A DNA stretch of 64,000 bases, from positions 248,001-312,000 of the forward strand of contig NZ_RCWH01000005.1 in the NCBI RefSeq assembly GCF_003668635.1. The letters are read 5' to 3'. The notes below the pieces were generated by a model. That model did not search any database and had not been told where the DNA came from. It saw only the letters and a list, made by a program, of their open reading frames with translations. Below, piece after piece: positions 24,102 through 33,376 of this stretch (position 1 is the stretch's first letter; each line of letters opens with the position of its first letter). The position numbers were made by a program, and so were the translations under genes. Origin of the DNA: Planomicrobium sp. Y74 (GTDB lineage Bacteria > Bacillota > Bacilli > Bacillales_A > Planococcaceae).

Positions 24102-25562
24102 GTGGGGGAAACTTTAAAAAAGGAATGGTTCGGAAATATACGCGGCGATATTCTAGCGGGAACTGTCGTCGCCCTTGCATTAATTCCTGAAGCCATTGCC
24201 TTTTCAATCATTGCAGGCGTCGATCCGATGGTCGGCTTGTATGCATCATTCAGTATAGCCGTTATTATTGCATTTGTCGGTGGACGGCCCGGCATGATTT
24301 CAGCTGCAACAGGCGCAATGGCCCTGTTGATAGTGCCGTTGGTCCGCGATCATGGATTGGAATATCTGCTGGCAGCGACCATTCTGACGGGGGTCATCCA
24401 AATTTTGTTCGGCGTGTTCAAAGTCGCAAAAGTGATGAAGTTCATCCCGCGCGCTGTTATGATCGGCTTCGTCAATGCACTCGCCATCCTGATTTTTATG
24501 GCGCAGGTGCCGCATTTCCTTGGCATCAACAACATTACTTATGTGTTTGTCGCTATTACCTTGGCAATCGTCTATATTGTACCGAGATTCTTTAAAGCCA
24601 TACCGGCTCCGCTGATTGCACTTGTACTGCTTACAGCTGTCGCCATCTATTCAGGTTTTGAGATGCGGACAGTGGGTGACCTGGGAACCATCAGCCAGAC
24701 ACTTCCTGCATTTTTACTGCCGAATGTGCCTTTTAATCTAGACACTTTAATGATTATCCTGCCGTATTCACTGGCATTGGCAGTTGTCGGGCTGCTGGAA
24801 ACCTTATTAACGGCCAACATCGTCGATGACATGACAGATACGGGAAGCAATAAAAATAAAGAAGCACGCGGCCAAGGTATCGCCAACTTCGTTACTGGAT
24901 TCTTCGGAGGAATGGCTGGCTGTGCGATGATCGGCCAGTCAATTATCAATGTGAAGTCCGGAGGCAGAGGACGGTTATCGGCTCTTGTTGCTGGTGCCTT
25001 GTTGATGTTCCTGATCATTGTTTTGGGCGATGTTGTCATTCAGATCCCAATGCCGGTGCTTGTCGGCATCATGATTATGGTATCGATCGGAACATTCGAC
25101 TGGAAGTCTTTCTCTTATTTGAGAAAAGCACCAAAAGCAGATGCAATTGTAATGGTAGCGACAGTCGCTATCGTCGTGTACACACATGATTTATCGATGG
25201 GTGTGCTGGCCGGCGTATTGTTGAGTGCTATTTTCTTCGTAGCCAAGATTTCGAAGATCAAAGTTCAGAAGCGATTGCTTGATGCAACACATTATCAGGT
25301 GGAAGGCCAATTGTTCTTTGCTTCTGTTGAAGATTTTCTTGAGAAATTCGACTATGACATCAAAGACGAAAGAGTGGTCGTTGATTTCACGGATGCCCAC
25401 ATCTGGGATGATTCCGGCGTCGGCGCCGTTGACCGTGTCGTCCTGAAGTTTAGGGAGAATGGCAATCAAGTCGATATTGTCGGCCTCGATACAGGCAGCC
25501 AGAAACTGATTGACCAGCTGGCGATCTTCAAGAGCGATAATGCAAAATTGCCTACACATTAA
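24102..25562 (+). CDS. SulP family anion permease with STAS domain
   Basis: A 486-residue membrane protein with about 12 helices, e.g. [35 protein letters not shown], the SulP signature region, and a C-terminal STAS domain (~400-480; [22 protein letters not shown]). SLC26/SulP proteins carry sulfate, bicarbonate or other anions. No cysteine biosynthesis neighbour is seen, so the substrate is open. GTG start with AAGAGGAG 11 nt upstream. Single-gene unit. Confidence 0.9.
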   Translation: MGETLKKEWFGNIRGDILAGTVVALALIPEAIAFSIIAGVDPMVGLYASFSIAVIIAFVGGRPGMISAATGAMALLIVPLVRDHGLEYLLAATILTGVIQILFGVFKVAKVMKFIPRAVMIGFVNALAILIFMAQVPHFLGINNITYVFVAITLAIVYIVPRFFKAIPAPLIALVLLTAVAIYSGFEMRTVGDLGTISQTLPAFLLPNVPFNLDTLMIILPYSLALAVVGLLETLLTANIVDDMTDTGSNKNKEARGQGIANFVTGFFGGMAGCAMIGQSIINVKSGGRGRLSALVAGALLMFLIIVLGDVVIQIPMPVLVGIMIMVSIGTFDWKSFSYLRKAPKADAIVMVATVAIVVYTHDLSMGVLAGVLLSAIFFVAKISKIKVQKRLLDATHYQVEGQLFFASVEDFLEKFDYDIKDERVVVDFTDAHIWDDSGVGAVDRVVLKFRENGNQVDIVGLDTGSQKLIDQLAIFKSDNAKLPTH

Positions 25563-25574
25563 ATAGTTTATTGG

Positions 25575-25608
25575 AACAGCCTTTCTTATAGTAGAAAGGC
25601 TGTTTTTC
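25575..25608 (+). terminator. Terminator after the SulP gene
   Basis: AACAGCCTTTCT-TATAGT-AGAAAGGCTGTTTTT, perfect 12-bp stem and T-tract. The rest of the gap up to 25841 shows no gene. Confidence 0.85.
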
Positions 25609-25841
25609 TATGGGCAAAAATTGGGAGGGGCAGTTCTGTGCCAGCATATCGCGGGGATTGCACTAATCGTGCATAACCCATTTTTGATAAGGTTTCTGTT
25701 CCTTAATCAAGTCGAAGTCACCCCGATCTCTCTCCCAAAAATCACTCCCCAAAATTTTATTTAAAAAAATGTGATCTAAAAAAGATCCGCCTGCGTTATA
25801 CAGTCAGAACGAAAAAATAAAACAGGAAAAAGGAGAGATTC

Positions 25842-27209
25842 ATGATGAAAATGAACAAACTTTTAGTAGCACTTCCACTTAGCTTGGCAATGTTGGTGCC
25901 AACGGCGGCACTTGCAGACAGTCACGGATCACATTCGAGCGGAACAAACGAATCGGCGCAAACGGCTGTAGCAACGGATACAGCAGCGGCTGAACTTCGC
26001 ATCCAATTGGATACTGTTCTTACGGAACATGCTTTCCTGGCAGTCGAAGCAATGAGAAAAGGTGCTGACGGCGCAGCCGATTTCGATCAGGCTTCAGCTG
26101 CACTACTTGCAAACTCGGACGACCTTACAGCAGCAGTATCTTCAGTCTATGGTGAAGAAGGCGGCGCAGCATTCCAGGAAATCTGGAACTCCCATATCGG
26201 TTACTTTGTTGATTATGTAGTAGCGACAGGCGAAGGTGATCAGGCAGCAAAAGATGCAGCACTGGAAGAACTTGAAAAGTACAAAGTCGAGCAATCGGAA
26301 TTCTTCGATTCAGCATCTGAAGGACGTTTGCCTGCAGCAGCAGTCCAAGAAGGATTGGACATGCACGTTGACCAGTTGATCACAGCTTTTGATGCATACG
26401 TTGAAGGTGATTTTGAAACTGCGTACACATTGGAGCGCGAAGCCATCCATCACATGAGTATGTTTGCTGAGACTCTATCAATCGCAATCGCTGATCAATT
26501 CCCGGAATTGGTTGATGGTACAAACCCTGATACTCCGGCTATCGATTTACGTGCACAATTGAATTATACATTCACTGAGCACGCTGGTCTGGCTGTAATG
26601 GCTATGCAGGACGGCGCTGATGGCGCAGCAAGTTTCGACCAGGCAGCTGGAGCATTGATGGCTAACGCAGATGACCTTTCTGCAGCAGTAGCTTCGGTTT
26701 ATGGTGAAGAAGCGGGAGCACAATTCGCTGAAATCTGGGGTTCACATATCGGCTACTTCGTTGATTACGTAAAAGCGACTGGAGCTGGAGACACTGAAGC
26801 TCAGGAACAGGCGAAAGCTGATCTTGATGAATATATTGTAGAACAGGCAGCGTTGCTTGACGCAGCAACAGAAGGACGCGTTCCTGCTGATGCTTTGGAA
26901 GAAGGTTTGACAACTCACGTCAGCCAATTGCTTGGATCATTCGACGCTTATGTAGCGGGTGATTACGAAACAGCTTACGCTGAAATGCGCTCAGCTTACG
27001 CACACATGACAATGCCGGCAGCTGGATTGTCAGCGGCTATCACGGATCAATTCCCTGAACAATTCGGCGGTGCAGAAATGCCTGAAAAAATGCCTGCCAC
27101 TGGTTTTGGCGGAGCTGAAGGCGGAACAATCCCTTACCTATGGATCTTCGCTGGATTGATGCTTGCGGCATTGACAACGACTATGGCATTTAGAGCACGT
27201 AAACAATAA
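25842..27209 (+). CDS. Secreted two-repeat helical protein with LPXTG-like anchor
   Basis: A 455-residue protein. A signal peptide ends near ALADSHG. Two tandem ~180-residue repeats follow, each with L(D/N)(T/Y)(V/F)LTEHA, a GADGAA(D/S)FDQA(S/A) loop, YGEE(G/A)GA(A/Q)F.EIW.SHIGYFVDYV.AT, HV.QL..(A/S)FDAYV.GD(F/Y)ETAY and a closing (I/A)(A/T)DQFPE. It ends with MPATGFGG, a membrane helix and the basic tail RARKQ, like a sortase signal with Met replacing Leu. The repeat resembles a domain found in Bacillales proteins loosely annotated as copper amine oxidase-like, but no oxidase residues are seen; His and acidic residues might bind metal. Function unknown. Confidence 0.75.
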   Translation: MMKMNKLLVALPLSLAMLVPTAALADSHGSHSSGTNESAQTAVATDTAAAELRIQLDTVLTEHAFLAVEAMRKGADGAADFDQASAALLANSDDLTAAVSSVYGEEGGAAFQEIWNSHIGYFVDYVVATGEGDQAAKDAALEELEKYKVEQSEFFDSASEGRLPAAAVQEGLDMHVDQLITAFDAYVEGDFETAYTLEREAIHHMSMFAETLSIAIADQFPELVDGTNPDTPAIDLRAQLNYTFTEHAGLAVMAMQDGADGAASFDQAAGALMANADDLSAAVASVYGEEAGAQFAEIWGSHIGYFVDYVKATGAGDTEAQEQAKADLDEYIVEQAALLDAATEGRVPADALEEGLTTHVSQLLGSFDAYVAGDYETAYAEMRSAYAHMTMPAAGLSAAITDQFPEQFGGAEMPEKMPATGFGGAEGGTIPYLWIFAGLMLAALTTTMAFRARKQ

Positions 27210-27227
27210 TATATAGTAGAAAGTTTT

Positions 27228-27257
27228 TAACCGGCCAGTCCATGGCCGGTTTTTTTA
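27228..27257 (+). terminator. Terminator
   Basis: AACCGGCC-AGTCCAT-GGCCGGTTTTTTT. Confidence 0.8.
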
Positions 27258-27325
27258 TGGTGTTTCCATTTAACAAAAAGGGGTATCTCTAAGACAATTC
27301 CATTTTCATACAGGGAGGTACAGCT

Positions 27326-28240
27326 ATGCCTGAAGAAAAAACACGGGAAGGTTTGACGGCAGTGGTCACTGGAGCTTCGAGCGGCATCGGCAAAGGAATT
27401 GTGTTGAAGCTGGCGGCGCAGGGAGCGAATGTCGTCTTTTGTGCAAGGCGAACGGAAATCATTGAAGAGATGGCAGCGGAACTCGGGCCGCAAGCTTTGG
27501 CGGTGACAGCAGACGTCAGCAAGGAGAACGATGTCGAAAAGCTTTATGAAGCGGCGATGGAGCGGTTCGGCAGCATCGATGTGTGGATCAACAACACAGG
27601 TGTCGGCACTTATGGGGAATTCACGGATACGCCGCTTAAGGACCTCATTCGGACGATTGACGTCAATTTGCTCGGCACGATGTTCGGCAGCCATTTTGCG
27701 ATCGCCCAGTTTAAGCGGCAAGGCTATGGGACGTTGATTAATATCGGTTCATTCGGCGGACGGGTGGCAATTCCTTCAGGAGCAGTGTACAGCGCCTCGA
27801 AGTTCGGCGCTGCTGGACTGACGACAGGGCTTCATCAGGAAATGGATTTGGAGGACCGGAATGACATCCATATTTGCTTGGTCAATCCGTGGGTCACCGA
27901 TACGCCATGGACAATTCATGCCGGCAACTACAGTGGCCATGAAATTCTTGTGGGCCCTGCGGATGATCCCGAAAAAGTGGTGGATACCGTAATCGGCCAG
28001 ATTGATGAACCGGAAGAAATTGTCGATATTGGCGGCAAATCGACAATGGCGACAGTTGCAAGGAAGCTTGCGCCTTCAGTGACGGACAAGTCGACTGGAC
28101 GGTTCATGTCCGACATGCTGAAACAGGCGCCGCCATCGCCGAACACTTCAGGCAGTCTCCACGAGGCGAGAACGGAAGGGACGGGGGTTTCAGGCGATTT
28201 GCGGGAAAGGCTGCACATGAAAGCAGAAGGCGAAAAGTAA
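27326..28240 (+). CDS. Short-chain dehydrogenase/reductase
   Basis: A 304-residue classical SDR. The coenzyme loop TGASSGIGKG, the NNTG motif (usually NNAG), and the catalytic tetrad region IGSFGG...VYSASKFG (Ser, Tyr, Lys) are visible. A ~60-residue C-terminal extension goes beyond the core and carries SGSLHEARTEGTGVSGDLRERL. GGGAGG precedes the ATG. A paralog with the same extension starts 17 nt after its stop, so these are a tandem duplicate pair in one operon. Substrate not inferable. Confidence 0.9.
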   Translation: MPEEKTREGLTAVVTGASSGIGKGIVLKLAAQGANVVFCARRTEIIEEMAAELGPQALAVTADVSKENDVEKLYEAAMERFGSIDVWINNTGVGTYGEFTDTPLKDLIRTIDVNLLGTMFGSHFAIAQFKRQGYGTLINIGSFGGRVAIPSGAVYSASKFGAAGLTTGLHQEMDLEDRNDIHICLVNPWVTDTPWTIHAGNYSGHEILVGPADDPEKVVDTVIGQIDEPEEIVDIGGKSTMATVARKLAPSVTDKSTGRFMSDMLKQAPPSPNTSGSLHEARTEGTGVSGDLRERLHMKAEGEK

Positions 28241-28256
28241 AGGAGGATGTGAAAGA

Positions 28257-29165
28257 ATGGCTGATCACAAACCTTATCAGAACTTAACGATAGTAGTGAC
28301 AGGTGCCTCCAGCGGCATTGGCAAAGGAGTTGTGCGCCGCTTGGCTGAAGGCGGGGCAAACGTGGTGGCAGCTGCCCGCCGCAAAAACCTGCTGGATGCA
28401 CTGGCTGAAGAATGCGGTCCGCGTGTGCTGGCGGTTGAAACAGATGTCAGCGAGGAACGGGACGTTAAAAATCTTGTTGATGCCAGCATAAGGAAGTTTG
28501 GCAAGATTGATGTATGGATCAATAACGCGGCAGTTGGAACAATAGGGGTATACGACCAGATTCCGTTGGAAGATCTGCGGCGCATGGTCGAAATCAACGT
28601 GCACGGAACGATTTACGGCAGCCATTACGCGCTTCACCAGTTCCAGCAGCAAGGCAGGGGAACTTTGATCAATATTTCATCCGTCGCTGCCAACGTGGCA
28701 TTTCCATATTACACACCCTACAGCGCCAGTAAGCATGCAGTCAGCGGATTGACGGCAGCGCTCCAGCAGGAAATGGAATTGGCGGGTCACAAAGATATTC
28801 ATATTTGTGCGGTCTATCCCTGGGCCACCGATACGCCCTGGTTCGAGCACACGGCTAATTACACGGGACATGCAGCGGAAATGAAACCGATGGATGATCC
28901 CGAAATCGTTATCAACGCAATTATTGATTTGATTGATAATCCTCAAAACACCGTCAATGTCGGCATAAAGACAAAAGGGACCACGCTTTCGAGCAGGTTG
29001 GCTCCTGGCGCAACGGAAGATTTCAATGCCAGACAAGTATTGAAAGTTACGCAAGATGCTCCGGCTATAGCTCCGACCTCCGGTAGCCTGCATGAGCCGA
29101 TGATGAGCGGGACAGAAGTGGATGGCGGCTTGAGGGAACGGATGAAGGTGGAGAGAAGAGATTGA
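28257..29165 (+). CDS. Short-chain dehydrogenase/reductase, tandem paralog
   Basis: A 302-residue SDR about as long as its neighbour. It shows TGASSGIGKG, the NNAA coenzyme motif, and ISSVAANV...YTPYSASKHA with Tyr/Lys of the active site. It also shares the C-terminal SGSLHEPMMSGTEVDGGLRERM extension. Sequence identity to the upstream SDR is clear throughout, indicating tandem duplication with divergence at the substrate loop. Same transcript; the AGGAGG ribosome binding site is 10 nt upstream. Confidence 0.9.
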   Translation: MADHKPYQNLTIVVTGASSGIGKGVVRRLAEGGANVVAAARRKNLLDALAEECGPRVLAVETDVSEERDVKNLVDASIRKFGKIDVWINNAAVGTIGVYDQIPLEDLRRMVEINVHGTIYGSHYALHQFQQQGRGTLINISSVAANVAFPYYTPYSASKHAVSGLTAALQQEMELAGHKDIHICAVYPWATDTPWFEHTANYTGHAAEMKPMDDPEIVINAIIDLIDNPQNTVNVGIKTKGTTLSSRLAPGATEDFNARQVLKVTQDAPAIAPTSGSLHEPMMSGTEVDGGLRERMKVERRD

Positions 29166-29194
29166 ATTGCGTGCAGTTTAGGAAGAAAGCAAGG

Positions 29195-29230
29195 GAACCG
29201 GCAGAGGATGGTCTGCCGGTTTTCTTTTTG
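29195..29230 (+). terminator. Terminator after the SDR pair
   Basis: AACCGGCAGA-GGATGG-TCTGCCGGTTTTC stem with T-rich tail. Confidence 0.8.
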
Positions 29231-29415
29231 TTTTTAACAAAGAAAATTATGATCTGTCTATACGGCGATTAAATCCGTTTGAAATTTTGGATTGTAAATT
29301 AGAACTTGTATAATATTTAAGTCCTTCTCTTAGGAGATTAGCATTAAGTTTGTTAGTATGAAACTAGCATTGTAACCGGAAAAACGTGATTTTATTGCAA
29401 GGGGTGAAGACTTAT

Positions 29416-30237
29416 ATGACTGAAATAAAAGAATCAGCTGCACAATTGGTCAGGAGAAATAACGTCAAAATTGGCGGACAGGGCCAGAAAGTTCTGGTGT
29501 TTGCACACGGCTTTGGCTGTGACCAATACGTATGGGACAAAATTGCCCCAGCTTTCGAAACAAAATATAGAGTTGTACTGTTCGATTATGTCGGATCGGG
29601 TAAGAGTGACAAATCGGCTTATAATAAAGAAAGATACCGTACATTGCATGGCTATAAAGAAGATTTGCTTGAATTGTGCGATGCTTTGTCGCTTGAAAAT
29701 ATAGTATTTATCGGCCACTCGGTCAGCAGCATGATTGGTGCCCTGGCGGCAGTTGAACGTCCGGAATTGATGAAGAATTTGATTATGATCGGGCCTTCTC
29801 CGCACTTTTTGAATGAACCTGGATACCACGGTGGATTTGAAAAAGCAGACATTGAAGGTATGCTGCAGATGATTAAAGGGGATTATAACGAGTTCGCTCG
29901 ATTCCTTTCGCCTGTCGTGATGCAGAATGCGAGCCGGCCGCACCTTGCGGCTGAGTTTGAACAATTGCTTTGCTCAAATGATCCGGAAGTGATGAGCGAT
30001 TTTGCAGAAGCAACTTTTCTCGCGGATGTCCGTGAAGATTTGGAAAAAGTAAAAGTGCCAACCCTGATTTTGCAGACTCGCAATGATGCAGTAGCACCTG
30101 AAGAAGTCGGTGAATACGTACATAGCCGAATCGAGAACAGCGAGTACCAGCTTATGGACGCCGAAGGCCACAGCCCGCACGTCAGTGATGCGGAAGAAAC
30201 CATCAGCAAAATAGCCGAATATCTATCTGTTTCCTGA
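29416..30237 (+). CDS. RsbQ/KAI2-type alpha/beta hydrolase
   Basis: A 273-residue alpha/beta hydrolase. The triad can be placed at Ser102 in GHSVSS, Asp224 in TRNDAVAP and His252 in EGHSPHVSD, with HGFGCDQYVW near the N-terminus. Spacing matches RsbQ, the hydrolase that activates the PAS phosphatase RsbP to switch on sigma-B in Bacillus. Here no RsbP lies next to it; instead an RsbR-like STAS protein follows 119 nt downstream. I start at the ATG after an AAGGGG-containing leader; a longer TTG-type start (10 residues more) has no better site. Signalling role inferred. Confidence 0.85.
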   Translation: MTEIKESAAQLVRRNNVKIGGQGQKVLVFAHGFGCDQYVWDKIAPAFETKYRVVLFDYVGSGKSDKSAYNKERYRTLHGYKEDLLELCDALSLENIVFIGHSVSSMIGALAAVERPELMKNLIMIGPSPHFLNEPGYHGGFEKADIEGMLQMIKGDYNEFARFLSPVVMQNASRPHLAAEFEQLLCSNDPEVMSDFAEATFLADVREDLEKVKVPTLILQTRNDAVAPEEVGEYVHSRIENSEYQLMDAEGHSPHVSDAEETISKIAEYLSVS

Positions 30238-30356
30238 AATTTCGAAAGCACATTTAAAAGATCTAATATTTTTTATTCAGAAAGCAGTACACTGAACAAT
30301 GCTCTACAGGTATAATAAATTCAAATAACACAGAACTTAAGCCTATGGAGGTACTG

Positions 30357-31202
30357 ATGAATAAAGATTTTGAAATTTTGGGCCAGCGTGTCATAGACGA
30401 TAAATACCTGATTGCAGAACTGATTAACGAAGAAGTAAAGAAAGATGCCGATGACAAAGACAGGGTCCATAACGACACATTCAACGAACAGGTTATAGCA
30501 GCCAGAGCGGGATTCATTGAACTGCTGGGTGACTCTTTAAAAAATTCCTGCGATGAAACAAAGGTCTATGAGTCCATTGATTCGTGGGGGCTTGCAACCG
30601 GCCGTTATTTCCTGGCAGCGGATATGATGCTCGACGCTGCACTTGCTGAATCTTCGTTGTATCGGAAACATCTGGCGAAATTGATCAAAACGGAAGGCAA
30701 ACTCCAGGGGATTCCCATGGAAACCATCTTTGAAGCGATGGAATTTTTCCATACATTATTGGACCACGCCATGTATTCCTACAGCAGTGCCTATATTAAC
30801 GCATACCAGGAAAGGCTCACTGCAGCCAAACGGGAATTTTTCGAATTTTCCGCACCTGTTGTCCCGATTGCCGATAAAGTGGCGATCCTGCCGCTTGTCG
30901 GAGATCTTGAGATTGACCGTGCTCAGTTCATCCTTGAAAAAACGCTGACAGCAGCCAATAAACTGCGAATTTCCACATTGGTCATCGACCTTTCGGGAGT
31001 TGTCAAAGTGGATTCGATGGTTGCTGAGCAAATCATCAAGATTGTCCAGGCGTTGAACATGGTAGGGGTTAAAGCAATCCTGACCGGCATCCGTTCAGAA
31101 ATTGCGATTACACTGTCCCAGCTTGGTGTCGATACACGTTCGCTTGTAACGGGCGGCAGCTTGAAACAGACGCTTGAGAAACTTGATTTCACAAAATTAT
31201 AA
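30357..31202 (+). CDS. RsbR-like STAS-domain protein
   Basis: A 281-residue protein. A helical N-terminal part (~1-155) is of the RsbR co-antagonist kind, and a C-terminal STAS domain (~160-275) includes VAILPLVGDLEIDRAQFI, LVIDLSGVVKVDSMVAEQI, VKAILTGIRSEIA and SLVTGGSLKQTL. RsbR-type proteins build the stressosome that controls sigma-B. The Thr/Ser phosphorylated by RsbT usually sits in the DxSG region; here LSGVVKVDS retains Ser residues. The ATG follows GGAGGT. Linked by position to the RsbQ-like gene, suggesting one stress-signalling unit. Confidence 0.82.
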   Translation: MNKDFEILGQRVIDDKYLIAELINEEVKKDADDKDRVHNDTFNEQVIAARAGFIELLGDSLKNSCDETKVYESIDSWGLATGRYFLAADMMLDAALAESSLYRKHLAKLIKTEGKLQGIPMETIFEAMEFFHTLLDHAMYSYSSAYINAYQERLTAAKREFFEFSAPVVPIADKVAILPLVGDLEIDRAQFILEKTLTAANKLRISTLVIDLSGVVKVDSMVAEQIIKIVQALNMVGVKAILTGIRSEIAITLSQLGVDTRSLVTGGSLKQTLEKLDFTKL

Positions 31203-31209
31203 GCAGTCA

Positions 31210-31250
31210 CGAAAAAACGCTGAAGCGCATTGCTTCAGCGTTTTTTTCGT
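31210..31250. terminator. Bidirectional terminator
   Basis: ACGAAAAAACGCTGAAGC-GCATT-GCTTCAGCGTTTTTTTCGT, an 18-bp stem between the STAS gene and dapA. Confidence 0.88.
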
Positions 31251-31256
31251 TACCAT

Positions 31257-32144
31257 TTAAACAGAAACCTTAATATTGCCGGTTTCGAGAAGCTGGCGTA
31301 AGGTAGCAGTTTCCTCATCATTCAATGGAATCATCGGCAGTCGGACTTTGCCTGTTTGTACACCGAGTAATTGCAATGCCGTTTTAACAGGCACAGGATT
31401 TGGCGCCGCGAAAAGAGCGTTCATGATTGGTAGCAGTTTGCGATGTTGTGCGGCTGCTTCTTTGACGTTGCCAGCGGTAAAGCTTGCTACCATTTCCTGC
31501 ATTTCATTGCCGATGATGTGGGAAGCAACTGAAACGATGCCGTCTGCTCCGATGGCCATCAGAGGTAAAGTCAATCCGTCGTCTCCGCTATAGACGGTAA
31601 AGTCATCCGGCGTTCCATCGATAATCACTGACGCAGCGTCAAGGTTACCGCTGGCTTCTTTAACGGAGACTATGTTTTCGACAGCCGACAGGCGAATAAT
31701 CGTTTCTGGCGCCATATTGACCGCGCTGCGTCCTGGGATGTTATAAAGCATGATCGGCAGGCGCGTTGCTTCAGCGATGGCTTTGAAATGTTGGAACAAG
31801 CCTTCCTGGGCAGGCTTGTTATAATAAGGCGTGACAAGCATGATGCCGTCGACACCTGCTTCTTCGGCTTGCTTGGTCAAAATCACCGATGACCGGGTAT
31901 CGTTCGAACCGGTTCCGGCGATGACGGGGATGCGGCCGTTCACTTTTTCAGCAGTAAATTTGAACAGCGCCAATTTTTCAGCTGCCGTCAAAGTTGGCGA
32001 TTCACCGGTAGTGCCGGCAACAACAAGGCCGTCGGAACCGTTTGAGATGAGGTGCTCAATCAGTTTTTCTGTTGCTGGAAAGTCGATGTCGCCGTTTGTG
32101 TCAAAAGGGGTGACCATTGCAGTGATGATTTTTCCGAAGTTCAT
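31257..32144 (-). CDS. dapA: 4-hydroxy-tetrahydrodipicolinate synthase
   Basis: A 295-residue class I aldolase-type TIM barrel. Marks are GTTGESPTL, VTPYYNKPAQEGLFQHF, LYNIPGRSAVN (Tyr of the triad), the Schiff-base Lys in VKEASGN, and SGDDGLTLPLMAIGADGIVSV. It condenses pyruvate with aspartate semialdehyde, the branch point to lysine and peptidoglycan diaminopimelate. Leftward, single gene behind a lysine riboswitch with terminator. A repeat array lies between riboswitch and gene. Confidence 0.96.
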   Translation of the reverse strand: MNFGKIITAMVTPFDTNGDIDFPATEKLIEHLISNGSDGLVVAGTTGESPTLTAAEKLALFKFTAEKVNGRIPVIAGTGSNDTRSSVILTKQAEEAGVDGIMLVTPYYNKPAQEGLFQHFKAIAEATRLPIMLYNIPGRSAVNMAPETIIRLSAVENIVSVKEASGNLDAASVIIDGTPDDFTVYSGDDGLTLPLMAIGADGIVSVASHIIGNEMQEMVASFTAGNVKEAAAQHRKLLPIMNALFAAPNPVPVKTALQLLGVQTGKVRLPMIPLNDEETATLRQLLETGNIKVSV

Positions 32145-32216
32145 AGTATCCCATCCTTTTTCAATTTTTTTAAGTCTTATTCGTTATTCATGATAAAATC
32201 CAGCGTCATTCCATCC

Positions 32217-32290
32217 GAGGTGCGGTTATCAACGGATGAGGTGCGGTCTTGATCACTTGGGGCGCGGTTTTCACCATCTGAGGTGCGGTC
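32217..32290. repeat. 21-bp phased repeat array, GAGGTGCGGT type
   Basis: Four cores GAGGTGCGGT (one reads GGGGCGCGGT) start at 32217, 32238, 32259 and 32280, an exact 21-bp period. The array lies inside the dapA leader, between the riboswitch terminator and the gene. Confidence 0.88.
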
Positions 32291-32331
32291 AGCCGATTTA
32301 TGCCTTATGCTAAATCGGTTTTATACCAAAT

Positions 32332-32368
32332 AAAAAAGCAGCAGCGAAGGACCGCTGCTGCTGCAGCA
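32332..32368 (-). terminator. Riboswitch-controlled terminator of dapA leader
   Basis: On the minus strand, GCAGCAGCG-GTCCTT-CGCTGCTGCTTTTTT follows directly after the lysine aptamer. Lysine binding would favour this stem and stop transcription before dapA. Confidence 0.85.
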
Positions 32369-32396
32369 ACACAAACCGCTTGTGTCGCTGTACGCC

Positions 32397-32575
32397 AGAT
32401 AGCCCTCCATACGGAACATTCCGCATGACAGTCCGGCATCTCTTAAATGCAGGACCAGCAACAGGGATCAGGGGCTCCCCGCCGCTTCGGCAAGCACCCC
32501 TTCCGGCAAAAGTCTTCGGAGCCCGTGCTCCTCGTTCTGCGTACTGATGGTGTTTGCGCCTCTATCCTCACTCCA
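32397..32575 (-). promoter_or_regulatory. Lysine riboswitch (L box)
   Basis: Minus-strand conserved segments in order: GAGGATAGAGGCGC, AGTACG, GGGGTGCTTGCCGAAGCG, CCCTGTTGCTGG, CGGACTGTCATGCGG, TATGGAGGGCTATC. They match the L-box core of Bacillus lysC leaders. The terminator at 32332-32368 follows. It controls dapA by lysine-dependent attenuation. Confidence 0.94.
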
Positions 32576-32610
32576 CTGAAAAAGGGAGCAAGAACTATTG
32601 AATTAGCTCG

Positions 32611-32639
32611 ACTTTATCAAAAACCGCTGTTATTTGCAA
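32611..32639 (-). promoter_or_regulatory. Promoter of the lysine riboswitch-dapA transcript
   Basis: TTGCAA and TAAAGT, 17-nt spacer, on the minus strand ~40 nt upstream of the aptamer. Confidence 0.5.
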
Positions 32640-32699
32640 GTGGAATCGGGTATTGATAGGCAAAATAGCAATTATGCATGAAGAGGCGGGGAGAACGAT

Positions 32700-33320
32700 A
32701 TGAAGGAATATGAAGGCGACCAGTATCTGAATATCGCGACTGAAGGCACACAGTGGATATCCGAAGCGACACTCCACCATAACCGCTACGAACCGACCCC
32801 CTATATACATTTAAAAGAATTATTCAACCGCCATCCCCTGAACAGTGATGATGGCCTGGTGGATTTCGGCTGCGGCAAAGGGCGGCTGAATTTTTATGTT
32901 CATGACCGTTTCAGCTGCAGGGCGACAGGCGTTGAACTAAATACCAGTTTTTGCGGAGAGGCGCAGCAAAATCTCGAAAATTACAGCCGTATCAGCAGGC
33001 ATCGCAAGGCGGCGGAATATATCCGTTTTCGGTGCGGGATGGCCCAGGATTACGATGTGCAGCCACAAGATACTGTGTTTTATTTCTTTAATCCGTTTTC
33101 AGTGCAGATTTTCATGAAAGTCGTGGACAATATTTTGAAGTCTGCGGAAACCTATCCAAGAGACATGAAAATCATCCTCTATTATCCAACCCGTGAATAT
33201 ATCAATTTCCTTGAGCGCAATACAGTATTTGAACTGCTGGAGGAAATCGGCTTGCCGGCGATCAATAAAAATCCTGCAGAGCAGTTTCTAGTATACAGCT
33301 ACTCGCCGCAGATGATTTAA
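32700..33320 (+). CDS. Class I SAM-dependent methyltransferase
   Basis: A 206-residue Rossmann-type methyltransferase. Motif I is VDFGCGKGRLNFYVHDRF with the acidic residue of motif II in GVELN. FRCGMAQDYDV and a PTREY segment follow. The substrate cannot be deduced; no ring, protein or tRNA-binding extension is seen. GGGGAGA precedes the ATG. Divergent from dapA; the next gene follows 56 nt later. Confidence 0.8.
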   Translation: MKEYEGDQYLNIATEGTQWISEATLHHNRYEPTPYIHLKELFNRHPLNSDDGLVDFGCGKGRLNFYVHDRFSCRATGVELNTSFCGEAQQNLENYSRISRHRKAAEYIRFRCGMAQDYDVQPQDTVFYFFNPFSVQIFMKVVDNILKSAETYPRDMKIILYYPTREYINFLERNTVFELLEEIGLPAINKNPAEQFLVYSYSPQMI

Positions 33321-33376
33321 CAATCTTTGAAACAGGGTATAAGAAATGGAAATGAAACAGAAACGGGTGTGGTTCT

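Noticed and set aside
32447..32656. Open frame on the plus strand upstream of the methyltransferase
   Set aside because: Lies fully inside the lysine riboswitch on the opposite strand.
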